From positions 475,382 to 539,381 of the forward strand of contig NZ_FOCE01000001.1 of assembly GCF_900110025.1 (NCBI RefSeq): a stretch of DNA of 64,000 nucleotides. The letters are read 5' to 3'. Both the position numbers and the translations under genes were made by a program. A model generated the notes under the pieces. The model had not been told where the DNA came from and did no database searches. It saw only the letters and a program-made list of their open reading frames with translations. Origin of the DNA: Gemmobacter aquatilis. GTDB taxonomy: Bacteria > Pseudomonadota > Alphaproteobacteria > Rhodobacterales > Rhodobacteraceae. Shown here one piece after another: positions 52,126 to 60,695 of this stretch. Positions within the stretch are counted from its first letter, which is position 1. Every line of letters starts with the position of its first letter.

Positions 52126-53724
52126 TTACTTGGTGACAAGCCAGTAGGCTGCGCTGTCGATGGCGCCGCCCGTGTAGAACCCGCTCACGCTCTTGCCCAT
52201 CGCCGACTGATAGCCGATCTGGAACATCACGATGAAGGGCGAGGTTTCGCGGTGCTTGGTCTGCAGCTCTTCATACATCGCCTTGCGCTTGGCGGCATCC
52301 TGCTCCATCACCGCTGCTTCGGTCATCGCGTTCAGCGGGCCGGGATCATAGGCGTTGCGCCAGGCCAGCGTGCCGACCTTCGCCTCGTCGGTATTGTCGG
52401 GGTTCCAGGCGAAGGAACCGGCGTTGGTCTGCGGATCGGGATAATCGGGGCCCCAGCTTTGCAGCGTCATGTCATGCTGGCGCGCGCGGTAGCGTTTAAG
52501 CTGCTCGGCACCTTCGCCGATGTTCAGCTCCACCGTGATGCCCACCTGCCCGAAGGTGTTCTGGATCGACTGCGCCATTTCCATCCGGTCGGCGGCGTTG
52601 CGCACATCCATCACGATCTTCGGCGCGGCCACGCCGCTTTCGGCCAGCAGCGCCTTGGCCTTTTCGACATCCAGGCTATAGGGCGTGTCTTCCAGCGCGC
52701 CCAGATAGCCCTTCGGCAGGAACGCCTGATGGACGACCATGTTGCCCTTCAGGAAGGTGTCGGTCATTCCCTTGTAGTCGATAGCATAGCGCATCGCGTC
52801 GAGGAATTTCTCGTTCTTGTAATTCTCGTTCTTCTGGTTGAACGACAGATAGAAGATCTGGCCGCCGACATCGGGCTGGATCTTCACATCGGGGTTGCTG
52901 CTGATGCCTTCGATATCCACCGGCGTCAGCTCGCGCGCCACGTCGATATCGCCTTTTTCCAGCAGCAGGCGCTGGGTGGCGGCTTCGGGGATATGGCGCA
53001 TGAAGACGTTTTTCAGCACCGCATCGCCGCGCCAATAGCCCGTGCGCGCCTCCAGCAGATAGCCTTCATTCGGCTTGAAGGATTTCAGGATATAGGCACC
53101 CGTCCCGGCGGAGTTGGTCTTCAGCCATTCGTTGCCCATGTCGCCATTGGCTTCATGTTCCATCACTGTCTTCATGTCGATGACCGAGGCCACCCCGGCG
53201 GTGAGGCAGTTGTACAGGAAGGTCGGCGCATAGGGTTTGTCGGTTTTCAGCGTCAGGGTATCGCCATCCGCCGTGACCATCGTATCGACGTTTTCCTTGG
53301 TCCAGCCGAACTGGTTCAGGATGAACGCAGGCGATTTGTCCAGCTTCACCGCACGCTGCAACGAAAAGGCCGCATCCGCCGCCGTTACCGGATTGCCCGA
53401 CGAAAAGGTGATGCCGGACTTCATCTTGAAGGTGAAAGTCGTGCCATCCTCGGCCACAGACCAGCTTTCGGCAAGGCCGGGCACGGGGTCGCCGGGCTTG
53501 GCCGGATCAAGCTCCACCAGCCCGTCATAGACGTTGTTCACCACGTCGAGGCCGGAAAACTCGTAAGCCTCCTGCGGGTCCAGCGATACGATGTCATCAA
53601 TGGCATCGGCAATCACCAGCGTATCGGCGGGGGTGGCCGCCAGAAGGGCGGTGGGCGCGGTGCACAGCAGCAGGGCCGAAAGGGCAGCCCCGCCAACGCG
53701 ACGCAGAGACGGATCAAGCAACAT
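52126..53724 (-). CDS. Peptide ABC transporter substrate-binding protein (DppA/OppA type)
   Basis: 532 residues with a signal peptide (MLLDPSLRRVGGAALSALLL, cleavage near residue 30). SLDPQEAYEFSGLDVVNNVYDGL, AESWSVAEDGTTFTFKMKSGI and YWRGDAVLKNVFMRHIPEAAT are SBP family 5 landmarks. It binds peptides, or possibly nickel or other solutes carried by this family, in the periplasm. It is the first gene of the leftward five-gene operon and is divergent from the M19 dipeptidase, which fits dipeptides. Confidence 0.9.
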   Translation of the reverse strand: MLLDPSLRRVGGAALSALLLCTAPTALLAATPADTLVIADAIDDIVSLDPQEAYEFSGLDVVNNVYDGLVELDPAKPGDPVPGLAESWSVAEDGTTFTFKMKSGITFSSGNPVTAADAAFSLQRAVKLDKSPAFILNQFGWTKENVDTMVTADGDTLTLKTDKPYAPTFLYNCLTAGVASVIDMKTVMEHEANGDMGNEWLKTNSAGTGAYILKSFKPNEGYLLEARTGYWRGDAVLKNVFMRHIPEAATQRLLLEKGDIDVARELTPVDIEGISSNPDVKIQPDVGGQIFYLSFNQKNENYKNEKFLDAMRYAIDYKGMTDTFLKGNMVVHQAFLPKGYLGALEDTPYSLDVEKAKALLAESGVAAPKIVMDVRNAADRMEMAQSIQNTFGQVGITVELNIGEGAEQLKRYRARQHDMTLQSWGPDYPDPQTNAGSFAWNPDNTDEAKVGTLAWRNAYDPGPLNAMTEAAVMEQDAAKRKAMYEELQTKHRETSPFIVMFQIGYQSAMGKSVSGFYTGGAIDSAAYWLVTK

Positions 53725-53879
53725 CAGTAACTCCCATGTTTTATCTATATTTTTCTTGCGGGTCCGGCTTGTGGCCACCGGAAACCTTGACCGATTGGGC
53801 AATTTTCGCGCCACCTTGTCAACCGGCTTGAAACGTGGCGTGATCGCCGCACCCTTCCCTGCCCGGAATTGGAGCTTCC

Positions 53880-54914
53880 ATGACCCTGCCCGCCATTTTC
53901 GACGGCCACAACGACCTTCTCTCGCAGCTTTGGGCCGATGGCGATCACTGCGGCGCAAGCTTCTTTTCCGGGCGCACAGGGGATATTTCGCTGCAGGCCT
54001 GCCGGGCGGGGGGCATGGCAGGCGGATTCTTCGCGATCTGGGCACCGGGCGAGAAGGCGGGCGCCCCCGATCCGATGGCGACCTACCGCGCCTTCACGCC
54101 GATCGACGTGGACAAGGCGCATCGGGTGACGATGGAACAGGCGGCGATCCTGATCCGCATGGCCGAGGCGCGGCCCGACGCGATCCGCCTGTGCCGGACG
54201 GTGGACGAAATCGCGGCGGCGCGGCAGGCAGGCGCCATGGCCGCGATCCTGCATATCGAGGGATGCGAGGGGATCGGTGCCGATCTGGCCGAATTGCAGG
54301 TCTATCACGCCGCAGGTCTGCGCAGCCTTGGCCCTGTCTGGAGCCGGGACAACATCTTTGGCCATGGCGTGCCGTTCAACTTTCCGGCCTCCCCCGATAC
54401 CGGGCCGGGGCTGACGGAGGCAGGCAAACGGCTGGTGGCGGAATGTGACCGGCTGGGCGTGCTGGTCGATCTGGCGCATCTGAACGAGGTCGGGTTCTGG
54501 GATGTCGCGGCGATCAGCAGCAAGCCGCTCGTCTCCACCCATTCCGCCGCCCATGCGCTCTGCCCCGCCACCCGCAACCTGACCGACCGGCAGTTGGATG
54601 CCATGGCTGAACGTGGCGGGCTGGTGGGGCTGAATTTCGGCGTGGCCTTCCTGCGCGAAGACGGGGTGAAGAACCCGGATATGGGGGTCGAACGCATGGT
54701 GCGGCACCTGGATCACCTGATGGCGCATCTGGGCGAAGGCGGCGTGGCGCTGGGGTCGGATTTCGACGGCACGATGATCCCCGGCTGGATGGAGTCCGCC
54801 GCCGGGCTGCCCAAACTGGTGGCGGGGATGCAGGCAGCAGGCTATGGCCCGGCGCTGATCGAGCGCATCTGCTGGGGCAACTGGATGGATCTTCTGCGCC
54901 GGGTGATCGGTTAA
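53880..54914 (+). CDS. Membrane dipeptidase family protein (peptidase M19)
   Basis: 344 residues, no signal peptide. Zinc-site motifs FDGHNDLLSQLW (His10, Asp12), LHIEGCEG, LVDLAHLNE, STHSAAHALCPATRNL and LGSDFDGT match renal-dipeptidase-like M19 enzymes, which hydrolyse a range of dipeptides including D-amino-acid ones. The gene is divergent from the peptide transporter (155 bp gap), so it may process imported dipeptides in the cytoplasm. It converges on the MFS gene. Confidence 0.9.
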   Translation: MTLPAIFDGHNDLLSQLWADGDHCGASFFSGRTGDISLQACRAGGMAGGFFAIWAPGEKAGAPDPMATYRAFTPIDVDKAHRVTMEQAAILIRMAEARPDAIRLCRTVDEIAAARQAGAMAAILHIEGCEGIGADLAELQVYHAAGLRSLGPVWSRDNIFGHGVPFNFPASPDTGPGLTEAGKRLVAECDRLGVLVDLAHLNEVGFWDVAAISSKPLVSTHSAAHALCPATRNLTDRQLDAMAERGGLVGLNFGVAFLREDGVKNPDMGVERMVRHLDHLMAHLGEGGVALGSDFDGTMIPGWMESAAGLPKLVAGMQAAGYGPALIERICWGNWMDLLRRVIG

Positions 54915-54916
54915 CC

Positions 54917-56095
54917 TCAGCCCAGCGGGCGGCGCACCAGAACCCAGCCAAGGCCCAGACCAAGGGCGGCAAGGCCAAGGCAGCAGGCGTAAACGGCGCC
55001 CGGCCCGCCCGTCTCCAGCAGGGCGGCGCCGACCGATGGCCCGGCCGCCGTGGCAAGGATCGGGGCCACCGCCACCGCACCGGAAATCGCGCCAAAGCCG
55101 CGCCGCCCCAGCGTTTGCGCCAGCAGCACCGGGCGCAGGATCGACAGCAGCCCCGCCCCCGCCCCCTGCGTCAGTGCAAAGCCGAAGATCAGCAGCGGCG
55201 CAAAGCCTGCCAGCCACAGCAGGCCAGAGGCCACGCCGATGGCCCCCAGCGACAGCAGCGTCGCCGCCCGGTTGCCCACCCGCGTTTCATTCAGCATCAG
55301 CAACAGCCGCCCCGCCACCTGCGACGGGCCGATGCAGCTTGCCGCCAAGACCGCCAGCCCCGGCGCGGCCCCCCGGTCGGCAAACAGCGTCAGCGCATAG
55401 GTGATCAGGATTGCATGGTTCAGCCAGATCGCCCCAAATATCGCCGCCACCAGCCAGAAGGCCGGGTGGCGCAGCGCCGCCTGCAGCGCACCGGGTTCGG
55501 GAGCCGGGCGCGCGCCGCCTGCCCGCTCCATCCGCCGCAAGATGCGCACGCCCCACAGGTTTGCAGGCACCGCCCCCGCCACCACGATCAGCGCAAAGGC
55601 GATCAACGCGCCGCGCCCGCCAAACACCCGGCCAAAAAGATCGCCCAGCGGAAAGGCAAGGGTCGAGGCCAAGCCGGCCACCAGCGTAACCCGGGTAATC
55701 GCAGCGCGCGCGCCTTCGCCCAACCGGCGGGTCAGAAAGGCAAAACAGGTTTCATACAGGCTGCCCGCTTGCGCCAGCCCGATCAGCCCCCACAGCCAGA
55801 ACCACCCCCCCGGCCCCGGCGCAAAGGCCAGCGCCACCAGCCCCGCCGCACCGATCAGCGGCAGGCCCACCAGCATCTCGCCCCCCCGCCCGTGATCCAC
55901 CAGCCGCCCGGTGAACGGCGTCAGGACGGCGGTGATCAGAAAGGCAAAGGTAGGCCCTGCGGCAAGCTGCGCCTTGCTCCACCCCGTCGCGGTTTCCAGA
56001 TCGGGCAGCAGGGCCGCAAAGCTGTAATACAGTGCCGCGTAAGTCAGCGTCTGGCCAAGGGCCAGCAGCCAGACCGCCAGCCCCTCGCCCCGCAT
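54917..56095 (-). CDS. MFS transporter
   Basis: 392 residues with twelve hydrophobic segments. Loop motif TGRLVDHGRGGEMLVGLPLI resembles the MFS loop 2-3 pattern G-x-x-x-D-R/H-x-G. The substrate is unknown. The start follows the M32 carboxypeptidase stop directly (no gap), so the two are co-transcribed and the permease may carry a peptide or amino acid product. It ends 2 nt from the convergent dipeptidase. Confidence 0.85.
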   Translation of the reverse strand: MRGEGLAVWLLALGQTLTYAALYYSFAALLPDLETATGWSKAQLAAGPTFAFLITAVLTPFTGRLVDHGRGGEMLVGLPLIGAAGLVALAFAPGPGGWFWLWGLIGLAQAGSLYETCFAFLTRRLGEGARAAITRVTLVAGLASTLAFPLGDLFGRVFGGRGALIAFALIVVAGAVPANLWGVRILRRMERAGGARPAPEPGALQAALRHPAFWLVAAIFGAIWLNHAILITYALTLFADRGAAPGLAVLAASCIGPSQVAGRLLLMLNETRVGNRAATLLSLGAIGVASGLLWLAGFAPLLIFGFALTQGAGAGLLSILRPVLLAQTLGRRGFGAISGAVAVAPILATAAGPSVGAALLETGGPGAVYACCLGLAALGLGLGWVLVRRPLG

Positions 56096-57568
56096 TCAGA
56101 GCCCGTAAAGCGCGCCGAACTTGGCGTCGAGGTAATCCAGCAGCGGCGCTTCGGTCGGCTCGAACCCGCAGGCCTTGGCGATCACCGCACCGGGCGTATA
56201 CAGCCCGCCATGGCGCTGCACGTTCTCGCGCAGCCAGCCGGTAGCGGCGCCCAGCTCGCCCTGCGCCAGTTGCGCATCCAGATCCGGCACCGCCGCGCGC
56301 AGCGCCTGATGCAGACAGCCCGCATAGACATTGCCCATCGTATAGGTCGGGAAATAGCCGAACAGCCCGCAAGACCAATGCACGTCCTGCAACATGCCAT
56401 TGGCCGGCCGATCCACCGCCACGCCGAAATCCGCAAGGAAACGGTCATTCCAGGCCGCCTCCAGATCGCCCACCTGCAGATCGCCCCGGATCAGCGCGCG
56501 TTCCAGATCGAAGCGCATCATCACATGCAGGTTGTAATGCACCTCGTCCGCCTCGGTGCGGATGAAGCCGGGCTGCACCCGGTTCACGATGCGGGCGAAA
56601 TCCTCGGGCGAGGTCACGCCGAAATCGCCGAACCGATCCAGCATCTGGCGGAACATCCAGCCGGTGAAGGCCGGGCTGCGGCCAAGCTGGTTTTCGTAGA
56701 TCCGGCTCTGGCTTTCATGCACGCCCATCGACACGCCCGCGCCCAGCGGGGTGAACAGATAATCGGGGTCGATGCCAAGCTCGTAACAGGCGTGGCCGAC
56801 CTCGTGGATGGTGGAATAGAAGCAGTTGAACGGATCGGTTTCCACCACCCGCGTGGTAATCCGCACATCATTGGCAGAGCCGGAGCTGAACGGATGCACC
56901 GCCAGATCCAGCCGCCCGCGGGTGAAATCATAACCGAACCGCGCCGCCAGATCGCGGGCGAAGCGCAGTTGCGCATTTTCACCGAAATGGTGGTTCAGCG
57001 GCGCGGGTGCCGGGGCGGCCAGCACCGCCTCGCGCAGCCGCACCAGACGCGGGCGCATCCGGTCGAACATCGCCGCCGCAATTTCGGCGGTGGCGCCCGG
57101 TTCGTAATCATCCATCAGCGCGTCATACAGATCGCCGCCCTGCGCCAGCGCCGCCGCCTCTTCGCGCTTGAGGTCGATCACCTCGGCCAGCGTCGGCAGG
57201 AAATCGGCGACGTTCTCCGCCGCCCGCGCCTCGGCCCAGATGCCTTGGGCGGTGGAGGTGACGCGGGCCAGCGCCTGCGCCAGTTCAGCCGGGATCTTGG
57301 TCGCCCGATCATAAGACCGGCGGATCAGCCGCAGCTGCGCCTGCGCCTCGTCATCCTCCGGCTCCGCCTCCTCCAGCCAGTCGGCAAGGCGCGGATCGGT
57401 GCGTCGGGCGTGCAACACGCCTTCGATCGCCGCCATTTCCTCGCCGCGCTGTTCGGCCGCGCCGCGCGGCATCATGGTTTCCTGATCCCAGCCAAGGCGG
57501 CCCGCGATCTGCGCCAGCGCCTCGGTTTCCCGCTGGAAGGCCATCAGCTCGTCATAAGCGCTCATCAT
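56096..57568 (-). CDS. M32-family (Taq) carboxypeptidase
   Basis: 490 residues, soluble. The zinc site HEVGH (His255, Glu256, His259 in TIHEVGHACYELG), HESQSR and MRFDLERALIRGDL are the signature of M32 carboxypeptidases, which remove C-terminal residues in the cytoplasm. The ATG at 57568 overlaps the ctaA stop (ATGA) and is followed by a second in-frame ATG. Context: peptide uptake and dipeptidase genes nearby suggest peptide turnover. Confidence 0.93.
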   Translation of the reverse strand: MMSAYDELMAFQRETEALAQIAGRLGWDQETMMPRGAAEQRGEEMAAIEGVLHARRTDPRLADWLEEAEPEDDEAQAQLRLIRRSYDRATKIPAELAQALARVTSTAQGIWAEARAAENVADFLPTLAEVIDLKREEAAALAQGGDLYDALMDDYEPGATAEIAAAMFDRMRPRLVRLREAVLAAPAPAPLNHHFGENAQLRFARDLAARFGYDFTRGRLDLAVHPFSSGSANDVRITTRVVETDPFNCFYSTIHEVGHACYELGIDPDYLFTPLGAGVSMGVHESQSRIYENQLGRSPAFTGWMFRQMLDRFGDFGVTSPEDFARIVNRVQPGFIRTEADEVHYNLHVMMRFDLERALIRGDLQVGDLEAAWNDRFLADFGVAVDRPANGMLQDVHWSCGLFGYFPTYTMGNVYAGCLHQALRAAVPDLDAQLAQGELGAATGWLRENVQRHGGLYTPGAVIAKACGFEPTEAPLLDYLDAKFGALYGL

Positions 57569-58719
57569 TGGGTTCCTTCCCGGATCGACCCGACAATCGG
57601 GTACTGGCTGAGATGACGGGCGCGCAGGATCAGCACCCAAAGCAGGATCGCCCCCACCTGATGGGTGATCGCCACATGCAGATGTGCGGCGGTCAGCGCG
57701 GTGGCGATGCCCAGCCCCACCTGCAGCGCCATCATGCAGATCACCGCCAGAAAGGCCGTGCGCGTGGCGGCATGGGTGGACCGGCGCCCCTTCAGGAAGG
57801 CGACCACGCCAAAGGCCAGCAGCAGATAGCCCGCCATGCGGTGAATGAACTGCACCAGCCCGGCATTTTCAAAGAATGCCGCCCAGACCGGGCGCCCCGG
57901 CACATAGAAGGCATCCGCCGGGAAGAACTGGCCGTTCATGTCGGGCCATGTCGGGAAAGCGCGGCCCGCGTCGATGCCCGCCACCAGCGCGCCCAGCAGG
58001 ATCTGCAGAAAGGCGAAATGCATCAGCCCGGTGGACAGGCTGACCAGCTTCGCCTCGCGCCCGCGCCGGGCCTGCAACAGCGCGCCCTCGCTGCGGCCCA
58101 GCAGCAGCACATACCATGCGGTCAGGCCAAGAATGACAAAGGCCAGCCCCAGATGCGTGGCCAGCCGGTAAGAGGCCACATCCACCATCGCCCCGCTCAG
58201 ACCCGAGGCCACCATCCACCAGCCGATCGCACCCTGCAGCCCGCCCAGCGCCCCCAGCCCCAGCAAACGCCCCGTCCAGCCCACCGGGATCTTGCGCGCC
58301 ACAAGAAAGCCCGCGAAGCCCAGCGCCCAGACCAGCCCGATCACCCGGCCCAACTGGCGATGCCCCCATTCCCACCAATAGATGGATTTGAAGGCGTCAA
58401 TCGTCATGCCCTTGTTCTGCAGCTGGTATTCCGGGCTGGCCTGATATTTGGCGAACTCCGCCTCCCAGCCAGCCGCATCCATCGGCGGCAAGGCGCCGGT
58501 GACCGGGCGCCATTCGGTGATCGACAGCCCGCTGTCGGTCAGCCGCGTCAGCCCACCCACGACGATCATCGCCGCCACCAGCGCAAAGATCAGCAGCAGC
58601 CACAGCCGGATCGCCCGCCGCGCGCCCGCCGTGCCCCGGTCGATCAGGCCAGGGGTCGGGACGGAGACGGGCCTTGCCTCGCCGCCAACCTCTTCAAAGA
58701 TGCTGCGCTTCTGTGCCAT
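57565..58719 (-). CDS. ctaA: Haem A synthase
   Basis: 384 residues with eight membrane helices. The conserved histidines are in WWEWGHRQLGR, THLGLAFVILG, FIHRMAGYLLL and AITHQVGAIL, and the N-terminal GGLTRLTDSGLSITEWRPV is the CtaA family motif (long alphaproteobacterial type). It oxidises haem O to haem A for aa3 oxidase. It is coupled to the M32 gene downstream, an accidental-looking pairing. The small oxidase subunit at 1.9 kb needs its product. Confidence 0.94.
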   Translation of the reverse strand: MAQKRSIFEEVGGEARPVSVPTPGLIDRGTAGARRAIRLWLLLIFALVAAMIVVGGLTRLTDSGLSITEWRPVTGALPPMDAAGWEAEFAKYQASPEYQLQNKGMTIDAFKSIYWWEWGHRQLGRVIGLVWALGFAGFLVARKIPVGWTGRLLGLGALGGLQGAIGWWMVASGLSGAMVDVASYRLATHLGLAFVILGLTAWYVLLLGRSEGALLQARRGREAKLVSLSTGLMHFAFLQILLGALVAGIDAGRAFPTWPDMNGQFFPADAFYVPGRPVWAAFFENAGLVQFIHRMAGYLLLAFGVVAFLKGRRSTHAATRTAFLAVICMMALQVGLGIATALTAAHLHVAITHQVGAILLWVLILRARHLSQYPIVGSIREGTQ

Positions 58720-58784
58720 CGGGGCCCTCCTGCTTCGCCGCGCAGACTAGGGCCCGCACGGCGCAGGTTCAAGGTGGGGCCCCG

Positions 58785-59522
58785 TCAGTAGATGAAATCG
58801 CCCGAGGTCAGATCGGTCAGATCGGTATCTTCGATCCACAGCCGGTGATTGCCGATGCGCAGCAGCACATCGGCGCCATCCTGCGACAGGCGCTCCAGAA
58901 TATCGGTATAGGTGTCGATCTTGGCAAAACCCTGAAGCTGGATCAGATCCTCGCCTTGGGTAAAATCGGTGATCTGATCACGCCCGGCGGTGAAGATGAA
59001 CCGATCCGCCCCCGCCCCGCCGGTCAACACATCACTGCCCGAGCCGCCGTCCAGCGTGTCATTGCCATCCTCGCCATACAGCCGGTCGTCCTTCTCGTTG
59101 CCCTGCAGGCTGTCATCGCCGGTGCCGCCCCAGACGGTATCGTCGCCAAAACCCGCACGCACCCGATCATTGCCGCCGCCCGATTCGACCAGATCGCCAT
59201 CATTGCCGGCAAAGATCGTGTCATTGCCGACGCCGCTGCGGATCGTGTCATGGCCCTGACCGCCGTAAATTTCATTGCTGCCGCTGTCGTCGATCATCAG
59301 ATCGCTGCCCGCGCGCCCCCAAAGCCGATCCTCCCCCAGCCCCCCGACCAGCGTATCATCGCCCTTGCCACCATGCAGACGGTCGTCGCCGTCATTGCCT
59401 TCCAGACTGTCGTCCCCACCCGAGCCATAGATGGTATCCGAACCGTCAAGGCCCATGATCCAGTCGCCGCGATGCGTGCCGCTCAACCGATCATAGATCG
59501 GCGTGCCTGTGATGTTTGCCAT
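58785..59522 (-). CDS. RTX (haemolysin-type) calcium-binding repeat protein
   Basis: 245 residues made almost entirely of GG-x-G-x-D-x-L/I-type nonapeptides from about residue 25 to 180, with many exact forms (GGKGDDTLVG, GGTGDDSLQG, GGSGSDVLTG). They fold as a calcium-binding beta-roll. The C-terminus (FTQGEDLIQLQGF... LTSGDFIY) is the usual end of type I-secreted proteins. No enzyme domain and no type I secretion genes are present in the window. It would be exported as a pure beta-roll. Confidence 0.85.
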   Translation of the reverse strand: MANITGTPIYDRLSGTHRGDWIMGLDGSDTIYGSGGDDSLEGNDGDDRLHGGKGDDTLVGGLGEDRLWGRAGSDLMIDDSGSNEIYGGQGHDTIRSGVGNDTIFAGNDGDLVESGGGNDRVRAGFGDDTVWGGTGDDSLQGNEKDDRLYGEDGNDTLDGGSGSDVLTGGAGADRFIFTAGRDQITDFTQGEDLIQLQGFAKIDTYTDILERLSQDGADVLLRIGNHRLWIEDTDLTDLTSGDFIY

Positions 59523-59610
59523 GATGTGCCTGCTGCTTTTTGCTGCTTCATTACCCGCAAACATATCACGGCCTCAGGCAAGGAGCAGCCCCCTCGACAG
59601 CCCGCGCCGC

Positions 59611-60357
59611 TCACGTTTTCTTTTGTCCGCCCTCGCCCAGCTTGAAGGCGATCTGGCGCAGCATGCCGTGGAAGGTGCGCACCTCGGCGGTGGTCAGCGG
59701 CAGACGCGACCACATGTTGCGCAGGCTGACCTTCATGCCCGGCGCCTTGGCCTCGGGGAAGAAGAACCCCGCAAGCTCCAGCCGTTCCTCGAAATGCCGC
59801 GCCAGCGCCTCGATCTCGTGCGCCTGCGCATATTCGGTGCGGGCGAAATTCACCACCTCGGGCGCCACCTCCGCCTTCTGGCGCGCCCATTCATAGCCCA
59901 TCAGCAAGACGCATTGCCCAAGGTTGAGCGAGGGAAACTCCGGGTTCACCGGCACGGTGACGATGGCATTGGCCAGCACCACGTCCTCGTTCTCCAGCCC
60001 CGCCCGTTCCGGCCCGAACAGGATGCCGACCCGCTTGCCCTCGGCCGACAGCGCGCGGGCATAGTCCATCGCGCGTTCGGGCGTCATGATCGGCTTGGTC
60101 AACTCGCGCCCGCGGGCGGTGGTGGCAAAGACGAAATCGCAATCGGCAATCGCGGCGGGCACATCGTCAAACAGCCCCGCATTGTCCAGCACCCGTCCCG
60201 CGCCCGAGGCCATGGCCACCGCCTTGGGGTTCGGCCAGCCGTCGCGCGGCCCCACCACCCGCATCCGCGTCAGCCCGAAATTCAGCATCGCCCGCGCCGC
60301 CGCTCCGATATTCTCGCCCATCTGCGGGCGGACGAGGATCATCGTGGGGTCAATCAT
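59611..60357 (-). CDS. trmJ: tRNA (cytidine/uridine-2'-O-)-methyltransferase TrmJ
   Basis: 248 residues of the SPOUT class. MILVRPQMGENIGAAARAM, VGPRDGWPN, the knot region FGPERAGLENEDV and PSLNLGQCVLLMGYEW match TrmJ, which methylates the ribose at position 32 of several tRNAs. The start at 60357 was taken because the family begins with this segment; the frame upstream runs through repeat elements. It is divergent from the ThiE-like gene. Confidence 0.92.
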   Translation of the reverse strand: MIDPTMILVRPQMGENIGAAARAMLNFGLTRMRVVGPRDGWPNPKAVAMASGAGRVLDNAGLFDDVPAAIADCDFVFATTARGRELTKPIMTPERAMDYARALSAEGKRVGILFGPERAGLENEDVVLANAIVTVPVNPEFPSLNLGQCVLLMGYEWARQKAEVAPEVVNFARTEYAQAHEIEALARHFEERLELAGFFFPEAKAPGMKVSLRNMWSRLPLTTAEVRTFHGMLRQIAFKLGEGGQKKT

Positions 60358-60453
60358 GGCGGGTCCATCTGTGGTTAAGGCCCTGCCTGATACGCGCGAA
60401 GCCCCAGCGAAACAAGCGCAAGGCCGCGGCGTTGCACCTGCGCCGCGGTCAGA

Positions 60454-60517
60454 GGGGGGCTGTCTGCCCCCCACGGCCCTGCGGGCCTCCCCCCGAGGAT
60501 ATTTTTGAACAGAAAAT
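60454..60517 (+). repeat. Dispersed hairpin-TATTT element, copy F
   Basis: G-run, C-run, 5-bp hairpin GGCCC-TGC-GGGCC (60475-60487), TCCCCCCGAGGATATTTTTG and tail AACAGAAAAT. It points to the right, toward the ThiE-like gene. Its tail differs from the GCCAGGATGAA tail of copies B and D. Confidence 0.62.
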
Positions 60518-60540
60518 AGGAAAGAGGGCCTTCTTCCTTC

Positions 60541-60607
60541 ATTTTCTGTTCCCAAATATCCTCGGGGGTGAATTGGCCGCAGGCCAAGAGGGGGCGCGAG
60601 CGCCCCC
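60541..60607 (-). repeat. Dispersed hairpin-TATTT element, copy G
   Basis: On the minus strand: GGGGGCG-CTCG-CGCCCCC hairpin (60590-60607 region), hairpin TTGGCC-TGC-GGCCAA (60573-60587), then CCCCCGAGGATATTTGGG and tail AACAGAAAAT. It is the mirror image of copy F, 23 nt away, sharing the same AACAGAAAAT tail. Confidence 0.62.
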
Positions 60608-60695
60608 TGCCTTGCCGCACACCCGCGCAGTCCAGCCGGTAGCCAAGGCCCGCAAAACGCGCTAAACGGCGGCGAACCGTTTGCAGGAATCCGCC

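Larger units (their letters stand above)
60358..60695. other. 338-bp gap with two facing repeat elements
   Basis: This gap between divergent trmJ and the ThiE-like gene has no gene I can support. It holds the two inverted copies of the dispersed hairpin-TATTT element (F and G), whose tails meet head to head to form a perfect or near-perfect inverted repeat of 28 bp per arm (60490-60517 with 60541-60568, inner mismatch of 2-3 bases). Promoters for both genes must lie in the remaining parts, about 60358-60450 and 60610-60695. Confidence 0.6.

Noticed and set aside
50662-53730. 1022-codon open frame on the plus strand through the peptide transporter
   Set aside because: Antisense to three conserved transporter genes, and its product is His/Gln/Arg-rich with no fold.
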